Source of the DNA: Boesenbergia rotunda
Taxonomy: Eukaryota > Streptophyta > Magnoliopsida > Zingiberales > Zingiberaceae
DNA length: 64,000 nt
Direction: 5' to 3'
NCBI GenBank assembly: GCA_024364735.1
Contig: JAGFNQ010000844.1
Span: 234,396 to 298,395, forward strand
In this document: positions 1-10,605 of the stretch, in pieces
How the letters are laid out: every line of letters starts with the position of its first letter
How positions within the stretch are numbered: position 1 is the stretch's first letter
The notes under the pieces: generated by a model
Databases searched by the model: none
What the model was told of the DNA's origin: nothing
The model's input: only the letters and a program-made list of their open reading frames with translations
Program-made: the position numbers and the translations under genes

Positions 1-2290
1 AATCCGGTAGTGCAACACCAGCAAAGTTATCAAAGATCTAAGCCACTTCTTCTTCTTGAATGATAGGCTCATCCATTGTCCATAATGCTAAGGAACTTGC
101 AAACTTGGCTAGCTCATTAGTCTTAACTTTATCTACTCGAGAGATTTTCCATAGCATGACTTCCGTAAAAGTGAATTTCAGGTGATTCCATGTTGTTACA
201 TACTTCTAAAAGTGCTCATTTCAAACTTTGAAATCTCCTTCAAGTTGTTGGGCCACTAATTGAGAATCAGAATATAGTATAACTAGGGCGACTCCAACTT
301 GCTTAGCAACCTGCAGCCCAGCCAGTATTACTTCATACTTGACTTCATTGTTGGTAGCTCAAAAATTTAGTCATATAGATAATTGTAATACATTTTCTCA
401 AGGAGATATCATTAGAACCCCCACACCACTGGATTTTTTATTAGATGAGCTATCCACATAAATCTTACAAACTTCCTCAGATTCAGGAACTAAAGCTATT
501 TCGAGCATGAAATTAGCCAAAGCTTGAGCCTTGATAGTCGTCCTAGGATGATATTCAATCTCATATTCACTCAACTTGGTAGTCCACTTGATTAATCGCC
601 TAGATGCTTCAGGATTTGTAAGGACCCACCCGAGTGGTCTATTAGTGAATACAATGATGAGATGGGCCAGGAACTAGAGCAACAACCATTGTGCCGTTAA
701 GACTAGCGCGTACGCTAGATTCTCCAGCATGGTATACCAAGTCTCTGCATCTTTAAGGAGATGACTAAAAAAATAAATAGGATATTAGATGTTACCTTCT
801 TCCCGAATAAGTGTTGAACCCACAGCTTGCTCGGCTACAGATAGCTAGATATAAAGAGTCTCCCATTCCAGCGACTTATATAATATAGGAAACTCAGATA
901 AGTATGACTTCAACTCCGTGAAGGCCTTCTCGCACTGATCATCCCATTCAAATTTTATTGCTTTTCTCAAAATTTTAAAGAAAGGTAAAGTCCTGTCGGC
1001 CGACTAGGATATAAACCTAGATAGAGCTGTGATTCTTCCATTAAGTCGTTAAACCTATTTGAAATTGCTTGATGATGGCATATTTAAAATAGTTTGCACA
1101 TTCTCAGCATTCGCCTCAATTCCTCTCTCTGTCACCATGTATTCGAGGAAGCGTCGACCTTTAACTCCATCAAACACATAGCTGGATTCAGCTTTAGTCT
1201 GTTAGCTCTCAGGGTGGCAAATGTCTTTTCTAGATCGGCAATCATGTCCTCCCCCTTTTTTGTTGTGACCAGGATATCATCAATGTAGACCTCGATATTT
1301 CGATCAATCTGATGTTGAAACATCTTATCCATCATCCGTTGATAGGTTGCTCCCGCATTCCTTAATCTGAAAGGCATGACATTATAGCAGTAGGTGCCAT
1401 TGGTAGTTACAAAACTTAGGTTGTGTTTGGTACGCTTGTTTTCCATTTTCATTTTCTGTAGAAAATGTGATTTTCTGAAAAACGCATTTGGTTTACATTT
1501 TCCAGCCTTGTTTTCCAAAAAATGATATAGTATTTTCTGGAAAACTAGAGAATGAAATAATGTCATTTTCCAGAAAATGAGGAAATGTGATTTTCTAGAA
1601 AATGAAAATAGAAAATAGAGCAAACCAAACGCCCCCTTAGTTTCTCCTAATCTTCCCGGGCAAGAGGGACCTGGTGATATTCCTAATACACATCTAGCAT
1701 TGATATAAATTCATAGCTGGAGATTGAATCTACCAGCTGATCGATGCAAGGCAAAGGGTATCAGTCTTTAGGGCATGCTTTATTCAAGTCTCAGAAATAA
1801 ATACAAACTCGTCATTTCCCCCTAGGCTTAAGGACCAATAAAACATTTACCAGTCAGGCTAGGAATTATACATCCCAAATGTGCCCTGCCTTCAGCAATT
1901 TCATCACCTCTTATATTATTATTTGGTCTTGTTCCGGGGCAAAGTGTCTTCATCTTTGTTTTACTGGTCGAACTCCTATAGTGATATGCAGTCTGTGTAT
2001 AGCTAGAGCGGGAGAAACCCTTTTGAACTCATCCGGGGCCAATGCGAATATGTCGTAATGACAATCCAACAAATTGATCATCCTGTCTCTGAGTTCTGGG
2101 CTCAAATTCGCAGCGATTTTTGTAACTCGTCCATGTTGATGAGGATGGATCTGGACCTCCTCACGCTCCACCTCCCTGCATTCTTCCTTGGCCTCTTCTC
2201 TCAGTCGGGGATCAGCTACATCGATTTGCAAGGTCTCATGGGTCTTCATGTTCTTGCGAGCGTCTATTCTGACCTCTCCCCATAACATCG
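1..2290 (-). pseudogene. Ty3/gypsy pol remnant: reverse transcriptase and RNase H
   Basis: Broken pol of gypsy-1. Translating 2290 to 1950 on the minus strand gives the typical run into reverse transcriptase, ending in a 'HRLHI...RPVKQR' string. The palm follows around 1700-1132, with the active-site box YIDDI near 1285 and the NAGATYQRMM motif just before it. RNase H follows at about 480-190, with 'VDSSSNKKSSGVGV' and a NNEVKYE-type box. These are the polymerase and RNase H that copy the element RNA into DNA. Stops interrupt RNase H (for example directly after its 'LMISP' string), and a MITE at 1419-1636 splits the polymerase. The sequence between about 2291 and 2640 is the degenerate protease/linker part and holds no clear motif. 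Confidence 0.85.
1419..1636. mobile_element. Tourist-like MITE (PIF/Harbinger type)
   Basis: A 218-bp AT-rich insertion inside the reverse transcriptase of gypsy-1. Its ends are imperfect inverted repeats of about 40 bp, the left beginning GGTTGTGTTTGG and the complement of the right beginning GGGGGCGTTTGG. It is flanked on both sides by TTA (1416-1418 and 1637-1639). A TTA target duplication with GG...GTTTGG termini is the signature of Tourist MITEs moved by PIF/Harbinger transposases. Internal 'ATTTTCTGGAAAA' type inverted blocks add further hairpin potential. No coding capacity. Removing it restores the flanking gypsy reading across the polymerase. Confidence 0.85.
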
Positions 2291-2639
2291 CCGAGACACA
2301 ATACTATATTCGTGAGGAGCTTCCACAACTACCAGATCATCAGGGCAGAAAGAGATAATGATCGGCTCATTGCGCCTCTCCTTGTCTCAATCGCGTAGTA
2401 TTCCATCATACGCGCATGAGATTTCCTTGCCTAATGTGAATTTCCACCGGTCGGACCTCCTAAAATCATTTCGACATGGCCTATCGGGGGTCCTTGAGCC
2501 AGAGCCTTGCCCTTCCCTGATTCTCGCTCTGATGAGGCAGATTGGTGAGGTGAGGTCTCCTCGGATCTTCCCTTCAAAAGTGATCGATCTCACCTCCTGG
2601 GCTCCTCCTCCTCTAATTGTCATCACCTAAGCAACCAAC

Positions 2640-3852
2640 TTCGGCGGGGGGATCTTCGTCGATACCCTGAGTTGCTCCACTTCATTCATGGTTTGGCTCC
2701 TGCGTCCTTGGATCTCCTCCTCTTCAAAGTGTAGCACTCCTTCGTAGAGTGCATGATACTTCCATAAAAGTTATAGTACTTCTCAGGCGGTGTTGGTCCA
2801 TTAGTATCCACTGTTTCCACTAACTTCCTCCTGTGGTCCCAGTGACCTTAACTTGAGCGAGAATCCTTCACCCGAGAAGGAGACTGTGGTTTCATCCTCT
2901 TGGATCATATCAAGATTTGGACAGGGGTTCCTGTCGAATCCCTTCAGTGGGCATGCTGCACTTCCTCAATATTGACGTGCTTGACTGACCGCCCTAATAA
3001 ATCATCAAAACTTGTCAACGATTTCTTCACATGAGACTGGAAAAAATCTCCTTCAGTGAGTCCTTGCATAAAGGCATTGATAAGAATCTCTGAAGTGGCA
3101 CTTAGCACATCTTGCGCCACCCGATTGAACTGCTGGATATAGTCTTTTAGCGGCTCCTTGCTCATCTGCATTAGAGCAAAGACATTCAACACTATCTTCT
3201 GATATCGCCGGCTACTAGAAAAGTGATGCAAGAAAATAGTTTTGAACTCCAGAAAGGAGTTTATAGAATCCTGTGACAACCTCTGAAATTACCACTACGC
3301 TGCTCCCGACTACGTGTTCAAGAGAATCCGACACTTTACACCATCTGTATATTGGTGCAACAGAGCCGCATTCTCAAACTTGCAAATATGATCCTTGAGA
3401 TCTATTTTCCCATCATAATCAGCAATTCCAGGACCTCGGAATTGCTTGGGCATAGGATCATCCACAATGCCCCGAACAAATGGTGAAGATGTATACTTCG
3501 GGAGAACCTTTGTAGGTTCACTCTTTCCTTGACCCTCTTCACGACGCAACATGCTAGAAGCGGTTGTATGTGTCTTCTCCATCTCTCCAATGGAGTCCCG
3601 TCGATATCCTAAGGTCGCATTCACGGGCACCCCGGGAGGCGTTATGGATCTTCAATTCTGAACATATGAGGCTGATGCTTTCTGGGCGTCTGCCTGTACC
3701 GGCACCGCCCATTGAGAGGCATCTTGCTCAATTTGATGTTGTTCTAGCGCCCATCGAATAGCGTTGGCTATTAGGCGGTCCAGTTCCTCCCGTGTCAAAA
3801 TTGTTAGTTGTCCTTCCGGTTCTACGATCATCATGTTCCTTCTGGTAGTCAA
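2640..3852 (-). pseudogene. Ty3/gypsy gag remnant (gypsy-1)
   Basis: Structural (capsid/nucleocapsid) gene of gypsy-1. The retrotransposon gag domain is read at about 3280-2944, with the recognisable strings 'FLHHFSSSRR', 'LKDYIQQFNRV' and 'LINAFMQGL'. The N-terminal part (3852-3310) carries a Gln/Asp-rich stretch and a 'PFVRGI' string normal for this family. A degenerate zinc-knuckle-like segment is visible around 2770-2690 ('HSTKECYTLK'). The frame is broken into at least three pieces, so no full protein is made. It lies directly downstream of the primer-site region and LTR. Confidence 0.8.
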
Positions 3853-3858
3853 TCTCGA

Positions 3859-3880
3859 TTCCCACAGACGACACCAAACT
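3859..3880 (-). other. Primer-binding-site region of gypsy-1
   Basis: On the minus strand the sequence just inside the LTR reads TTTGGTGTCGTCTGTGGGAA. This is the well-known junction of Tat-group gypsy elements, commonly seen as TTTGGCGCCGTCTGTGGG, where the tRNA primer anneals. Two transitions from that form are visible. The exact tRNA cannot be decided here. Confidence 0.7.
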
Positions 3881-4670
3881 TATTCCGAAAGTGACCGAAG
3901 TGGACGACAGATCACTGTGATGCAACTTTGAAAGATTATGGAGGAGGATGTCCGCACCTGCAAGTTTAACACGATCGTTAAAGGGATACACCAGAAGGAG
4001 TTCCAGCGAAGCTCTCTCTGACACTCAAGTCAGAAATTACTAGTAAATGGGAAGGGAGCAATAAGAATTAGTTCTATAGTGTTTTTGAGACCCCCTTTAT
4101 CTACGGGTCCCAGTACCTTATATAGTCGCAACTCTCTTCCTTTGAGTGCTCCCATGTAGCTATAACCGTCTCCTCTGTCCCCACGCCTCATGATTCGTAG
4201 TTACCTACCAGCTGTCATTCCCTAGGGGGTTATTGGTAATGGCCATCGTGCACATTAAACCATGCGTAGAGGGTCATAACTGGCGACTAATATTCCTATT
4301 CAGAGAGGAGACGATTAAAACTGTTGCCAACATTAACCATGTCATTAACAATAAACCTCCCTTTTCTCTTCCAAGTTAGTTTCAGGCTCTGCTCTCCGAA
4401 TTAAGCTCGGGAAACCTCAATTCCCGAGCCAACCCCGGGCATGCTTCTCCCGAGGGGGTCTCGGGAAATCCAACCTGAGTTGGCCTCTAGCATTCCTTAC
4501 CCAGGCTGACCTCAGGCTTTTCCCCTAAGTTAGTCTCAGGCGCTTTCCTCTCGAGTTGGTCTCGGGAGTGCTTTCCTCCCGAGTTGACCACGAATGCTTT
4601 CCTCCCACACTCACCATGACACGCATCCTTCTCACGCCACCTGTTCACTTTGGGCTACTCATCCCCATCA
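3881..4670 (-). repeat. 5' LTR of gypsy-1
   Basis: The long terminal repeat drives transcription of gypsy-1. The outer end on the minus strand starts TGATGGGG, as does the LTR of gypsy-2 at 46987; the inner end lies beside the primer site. A TATATAAGG box on the minus strand at 4117-4125 is 236 bp from the inner end, nearly the same spacing as the TATAAAAGG in the related gypsy-2 LTR. The outer half is full of 'CTCCCGAGTTGGTCTCGGGAG'-type dyads (about 4390-4610). The inner terminal dinucleotide looks mutated, so that boundary may be off by a few bases. Confidence 0.75.
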
Positions 4671-7181
4671 CCAGGTTTTTGAGAAAAACCTTGTGCCAGT
4701 AGATGAGTTTTATATTTTATGATTTTATTTTTCTCATTTCGCTTTCATACAAAAACTCATTTGTACCCTACAGGGGTTACACCTTTTGGTGTTTGGACTA
4801 CAGGTCCCAAAATCTCACATTTTGCAAGTAAGTTTAATTTCTCTTGAATTGCATCTTTCCATTTTGGCTAACCATGCATATTATGACAGTGTTTAAGAGA
4901 TTTAGGTTTTTGATCCTCATTTTCCTAAGCAATTTCAAGTACTACACTGTATGCAAATTTATTGTCTATAACTAATTTTGAACGATTCAATTTCTTCCCC
5001 CTCCTGATATAATTTATTGAGATCTCTTCATTATTTTCAAGTATCTATACCTCTTTTGGGGTTTTATCAATAGTAATGTCAGTCGTCTCTATAAGAGACC
5101 GAGCCGCCTTAAAATGAACATCATGATTAGTTGCTCCTTTTCTTTTTCGGGGATGTTTATCTTTAGAACCGATCGGTCTACCACGCTTCATTAAGTGAAT
5201 AGTAGTCTCATTAATTGATTTCCCAATTGGTACATCAATATGAGTTGGAGCATTAATAGTTGGTATATGTGACTTAGTCATTCTTTTCAAGTCAGTGAAT
5301 GTATTAGGCAATTGATTTACAATATTTTACAAATATAGTATTCTCTGAACTTTAAGTTTGCATTGATTTATATGAGGATCAAATTGTGATAATGATGTAT
5401 GCCAAGTGACTTCTTTGGAAAAAATCTTTATTTTCTCTCCCTAACTTTGGAAAATTATTTTATTAAACTGACAGTCAACAAACGGTGCCGTAAATACATC
5501 TCCCGTCATTGGTTCCAAATATCTTATAATTGAAGGGGAATCATATCCAACATATAGTCCCAATTTCCTTTGGGGTCCCATTTTAGTACGTTGTAGTGGA
5601 CTAATTGGCATATATACCACACATCCAAATATTTTCAAATGGGATATATTAGGCTCCTGACCAAAAGCTAATTGTAAAGGAAAAATATATGATAACTGGT
5701 TGGCCTGATAAGTACAAGTGCTATTGCATGCAAAATAGCATGTCCCCAAATGGAGATAGGGAGCTTAGTTCTCATAATCAATGGTCTACCTATTAACTAG
5801 AGGTGTTGAATAAATGATTCAGCTAAAACATTTTTTATGTGGATATAAGTAATAGGATATTCAACAGTTATCCTAATAGACATACAATTGTCATTAAATA
5901 CTAGGGATGTAAATTCACCAACATTATCTAGACGTATTTTCTTGATAGAATATTCTGAAAATTGTGCTCTCAAACAAATTATTTGTGCAAGCAATCTCGC
6001 AAATGCTAGGATGCGAGTTGATAATAAACATACATGTGACAATCTTGTAGAGACATCAATTAGAACTATAAAATATTTAAATGGTCCACATTGTGGGAGA
6101 ATACGCCCATATATATCACCTTGTATACATTTCAAAAATATTGGAGATTAATTCGAACTTTCGATGGTGAAAACCGTATAACATGTTTTCCTTGAGAATA
6201 AGCAATACATGAGAATTCATTAAATTGAAGAATCTTCTGATTCTTTAATGGGTGTCTATATAAATTCTTGATAATTTTTCAAAATAGGATGTCTCAACTG
6301 GTCATGCCAAAGTATAAAATCATTTGAGGTAGTAAACTTTAAGTTTACTATTGCATTTGTTTATACTACATATAGTATTGTGTAGTACAAACAATATGAA
6401 AGTGGATAATTTTTCATATACCTATATCTTATGCAACACTAATTTTGTAATATAAAGATATTTAATATTCTCATCATATGTCTCAATGGGATATCCATTT
6501 TGACGAATATCTTTAAAATATAGCAAATTTCTTTGGGACTTAGGAGAGAACAATTCATTGTCAATAACAAATTTTGTTCCTCTAAATAATGATATATTAG
6601 CTCTTTCGGAATCTTCAATAATATTTATACCAGATATTTTATTAACATTACTTTCACTCATTTCTAAATAAGAAAAATATTTTTTCTTTCTGAATATAGA
6701 ATATGTCGTTATCAATAAGGCATAAATCTTCATTATTAAATCCAAAAACCATGATATTCTTCATTAAAATAAAAGAAATACATAATGAGAAACAACTAAA
6801 AGATTAATAAAGGAACATAATAGCAAACAAACTAATTTATTTTAAAATATTTGATCATGTTAGATATTTTCATAAATATCTTTATTTCTAATTGAATTAT
6901 CTATTCTTCTATAAGGATATATAAAGAAATTAGAAATATCTAAATGTATTGTTATAGGACCAGAAATTGTGTTATTGTCCTGAAAGATAATATTTGTCTC
7001 TATATCTTTTGCTTTGTCCTTTAAACAAGCTTGGTAGAGAACAGAAAAGTATTTTGGTGGTCAACATATACGTAACCAATGTTCTTTCATGCCACATATA
7101 TACATGAATTTTCTAATTTATTTTCATCATTATCTTGTCTACTTTGAACCCTTTTACTATTGTCATTTGTCCACATCTAAT
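4671..7181 (-). pseudogene. Ty1/copia polyprotein remnant (copia-A), zinc knuckle to reverse transcriptase
   Basis: Decayed polyprotein of the oldest element, minus strand, read from 7181 downward. It contains a zinc-knuckle segment near 7110-7030 followed by 'SLKDKAKDIETN'-like sequence, a GAG-pre-integrase part (6745-6422), the integrase core (6135-5797, with 'DVSTR', 'RLDNVGEFTS'), the integrase C-terminus and linker (5749-5045, with 'HLKIFGCVVYMP', 'GYDSPSIIRYLEP'), and the start of reverse transcriptase (5040-4671, 'GYKWVFV', 'LLAQGFSQK'). It is cut at 4671 by gypsy-1, just before the expected 'DYDETYSP' box. Frequent stops and frameshifts show great age. Its upstream gag is found 34 kb away at 41595-42462. 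Confidence 0.85.
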
Positions 7182-9333
7182 TGTTGGTGCTTGGATGGCT
7201 AGAGAGGGGGGGGGTGAATGTAGCCAGACACAAAATTCTTTGATCTTTTAAGTTTTCTGCACTTAGGGTTAGCAACAGCAGCAGAAGAAACTAATACAAG
7301 TATAAATGCAGAAATGAACAACAAACCAAAACGCTAACAAGGATCGTTTACAAGGTTCGGGGATAACTTGCCCCTACTCCTTGGCGTGCCCGTGAGGTGG
7401 GCGATCCCTTGATCGTCGACAGATCAAGCCCTGAAAAATTCGGATATCAAATGGAACCTCCTTCTCGGTGGAGAAACCTCTCCACAGCAGTTTCAATAGA
7501 GTAATGAACTTAAGAACAATGAAACAAGGACGCTTACTGAGCACTAGGACAGAAAGAACACAAGAGCTCTACACCAAGCTCCACACAGCACAAACCTCAT
7601 GCAAGAACTCCCAGCTCTTCGTGTCTGCTTGCTTATGGAGTCGCCAAGCTCCTTGTCTCTTCCAAGTGCTCACGTATCAGAGTATTTGCTCAAGAGTATG
7701 ATGAAAGTTGTGGCTCAAGTGATTCACAGTGTTTGCACAAGGATGGATCAAAAATCTTGCCGAGACTTCTTCGCCACAAGCTTTATGTCTCTGCCCAAAA
7801 CCCAGGTTACAGGCGCGCCTCTGCAGCTCCCAGCTACTCACCAGCTCATCTGCAACAGCCTCAGCTACTCCTGACCTCTTCTGGACTCACTGAACTCTCC
7901 TCAGCAAAGCCCAGGTCAGCTCGTCAGCTTCCCAGCCGTTGCCAGCCCGCGTTAGACGTCCGTTGTAACCTGAGAACAGAAAACGTCCAAACTGTCGTAG
8001 CAAAATACTCCAGTTGACTCTCCTTGAGTAAGACCTGAGTTACCTGCACATTTAGCAGATGATTAGCACAGCAAATTAATAGAGAATCAACTATCAGAAG
8101 TTCAGAGCAGATATCAGTAGCGAATCAGCAGAGAAATAAAGCTATCAGCTACTGATCGGTCACCGGACAGATCAGAGTGACCCCTGATCGGTCACCAGAT
8201 CGATCAGGATAGGCCTAGACCGATCAGGCTCCAGCCTGATCGGTCCACAGTAAGAAATCTGAAATCGTGACTTCTCGTGATCGATCACCAGATCGATCCT
8301 AAGTCGTGGATCGGTCACCAGACCGATCCACCCCTTTGCTGAGGGGTTTTCCATCTTCGTAACCCAAACCCACTGATCGGTCACCAGACTGATCAGGTTG
8401 TGGCCTGATCGGTCTGGGGACCGATCTGGACACTCCCTGACCGATCAGGTTGAAGCCTGATCAGTTATAAGGAGAAACTCACGACATTTGATCGTTCACC
8501 AGAATGACCTGAAGGTCTCCCTGATCGGTCACCAGACCGATCAGGAGCCGAGCACAAAAGCTTCTGTTCTCTCCCTGATCGGTCACCAGACCGATCAGGA
8601 GCAGAACAGAAGTCAAACAACGTCTTTGTTTGCTCCCTGATCGGTCACCAGACCGATCAGACTTCTCTGGATCGGTCACCAGACTGATCCACGAAGGAAA
8701 TTCGTGCCAACTTCCCTGATCGGTTACCAGACCGATCCAGCCAAAACCAATTCCACTCTAAGTCAAGAGAACGGGCTTCCAGCCTTCTTTGACTCGTGCT
8801 CAGTCCCCCGGACCAAGACTTCATGCCCAGTTTCACTCACCGGGACTCCATTCAACCTAGCTTCCCAAGCGACCTGGCTTCACTCACCAGGATTTCATCC
8901 AATCTAGCTTCCCAAGCTAGGACCTGGCTTCACTCACTAGTGTTTCAATCACCCGGCTTCACTCACCGGGACTTCACCTAGCTTCCCAAGCTAGGACCTG
9001 GCGTCACTCACCAGGGTTTCACTCAACCTAGCTTCCCAAGCTAGGACCTAGCTTCACTCACCAGGATTTCAGTCAACCTAGCTTCCCAAGCTAGGACCTG
9101 GCTTCACTCACTAGGATTTCAATCACCCGGCTCCACTCACCGGGACTTCACCTAGTCCCACTAGGTATTTTTCCATGTCAGCGTACGATCTCCCCGATCC
9201 ACCTGGACTTCACCTAGTTCCACTAGGTGTGCCTAGTCCCACTAGGTCTTAATCCGAATTCACTCAACTCATAAACCTAAACTAAAATCAGTGTCAACAG
9301 CAAAACAACAATCAGGGTTAGACTGCATCAACA
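7182..9333 (-). repeat. 3' LTR of Sirevirus C
   Basis: 2152-bp LTR. On the minus strand it starts TGTTGATGCAG and ends AGCACCAACA. About fourteen copies of a dyad with arms CCTGATCGGT and ACCGATCAGG lie at 8145-8740. A second field of dyads built on CCTAGC, CCTGG, CCCGG and CCTAGT arms lies at 8830-9245. Near the U5 end a conserved block gives TATTCACCC and a long C run on the minus strand (about 7200-7220). Small ORFs rich in Asp-Arg-Ser-Gly here are only translations of the dyads. Confidence 0.9.
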
Positions 9334-9828
9334 ATCTCCCCCTTTTTGTTGTTTGACAACCCGATTTTAAGTTTAGGAATTTGAAATCAATTGTACTCAA
9401 AATTCACTATCGTAGGAGAATCAGGATCCTCCCCCTACAACAGTTAAACTCGTAATCATCCTAAACTTAACTAACCACCCTCTCCCCCTTTGTCAAACAT
9501 CGAAAAGTGTGTAAACTGGTTGTTAAGTTTATACATACTCCCCCTCAACCCAGGGGAATTCCCAAATAAACAAGAAATGATTAATTTGGAAGGCATATGA
9601 ACACATATGATAAAAGTAAAGTAGGATATAACAATCATATGCATCATAAGAATCATGGAAGTGAACAACCTAAACATAAGGTAGTACTTATAATGGCATA
9701 CCGTCAGATAGTCATGACAATCAGATAGTCAAATAGTCAAATAGATCATAAAGCCATAACAGGCAAATGTATGCAATAGTCAGATCACAAGTCATGGAAG
9801 CAAGATCAAAGTCAGAGAAGAACCACAA
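9334..9828 (-). other. Polypurine tracts and 3' untranslated region of element C
   Basis: On the minus strand a tract reading AAAAAGGGGGAGAT abuts the 3' LTR. Three further GGGGGAG-type tracts lie upstream, near 9432, 9485 and 9543. Element D has the same set in front of its 3' LTR. Polypurine tracts prime plus-strand DNA synthesis, and repeated tracts are a known Sirevirus trait. No gene is seen in the remainder, which is the 3' untranslated part of the extra ORF. Confidence 0.75.
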
Positions 9829-10605
9829 TCAATCCTCGGGGGGGGGGGGGGGGTCATCAGCTTGCATAGGGTCATATGTCGTGTCATCATCAGGTAGGAA
9901 AGACCCCGGGGCAGTACTGCTGGACGGCGCAGCTCCATGAAGTGTAGACTGGTACGGATGATCAGTCGCCCACGCGCGCCACTCGTCGAACCATGACTGC
10001 TGCTGGGCATGCATCGCAGAAACCCGCGCATCAGTCGCCCGCTGATCAGCACGTAGACCAGAGATCTCAGACCTGACATCCTGCTGCCAAAGCTCCGAAA
10101 TATGAAGTCCATGCTGGACAGTCTACTCCAACTCAGCAATCTGCCAGTGGAGGTCAGGATCTGCCTCGTAGTAGTCTCCCGCGGCAGCAGGAGCATCATG
10201 ATGTCCTGCCTGGTCTGCAACTCCTGGAATATGTGCGACTCTAGGTAACTCCCCTAATCCCCGACCATCCTTCCATCTAAGACCATGAGGTCCGACAACA
10301 ATGCCAGACTTGACGAACGAGCGTCGGCCAAGTCGGCAGTCCTGCAGAACCATCGGCACGATCCTGCCCTTGGTCACATCAATACCGACTGAATGAAGCC
10401 AGTCAATAATGATGTGCCCAAAAGGAATATAGACGGTCTGACGGTCGATCTGACTGTAGAAGATAATAGAGAAGTAGATGGACGTCACAATGTCAAAGTC
10501 CAGTTGCCGATGCATCCCGTAGAGCATCAAGCAGTGAAAGGAGCGGATCTCGGCTAGGGGCTTCGAGGTAATGGGCACAAGACAGTTGATTATAATTTTA
10601 AAAAG
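9829..10605 (-). pseudogene. Extra ORF of Sirevirus C, 3' half (plant transposon-protein-like)
   Basis: Continuation of the ORF described at 18004-18957, displaced by element D. The frame resumes exactly if D and one AAAAG target copy are ignored. Recognisable strings include 'VPITSKPLAEIRSF', 'IDRQTVYIPFGHIIIDWL' and a coiled, Gln/Trp-rich C-terminus ending in a proline run encoded by a poly-C tract at about 9838-9854 and a TGA stop at 9829-9831. One in-frame TAG (a likely Gln-to-stop change) lies near 10120. It resembles the 'putative plant transposon protein' family that accompanies plant retroelements; its function is unknown. The poly-C tract may shift the end of the frame. Confidence 0.65.

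Larger units (their letters stand above)
1..4670 (-). mobile_element. Ty3/gypsy element, Tat-like (gypsy-1), 5' part
   Basis: This is the 5' portion of a minus-strand Ty3/gypsy retrotransposon. The order on the minus strand is 5' LTR (4670-3881), primer-site region, gag, a short protease-linker region, reverse transcriptase and RNase H; the element then leaves the window at base 1, so integrase and 3' LTR are not seen. The RNase H and the gag sequence are of the type found in the Tat/Retand group. It sits inside the reverse-transcriptase region of copia-A, whose sequence resumes at 4671. The second target-site copy lies outside the window, so the duplication cannot be tested. All reading frames are broken, so it is an old copy. 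Confidence 0.85.
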
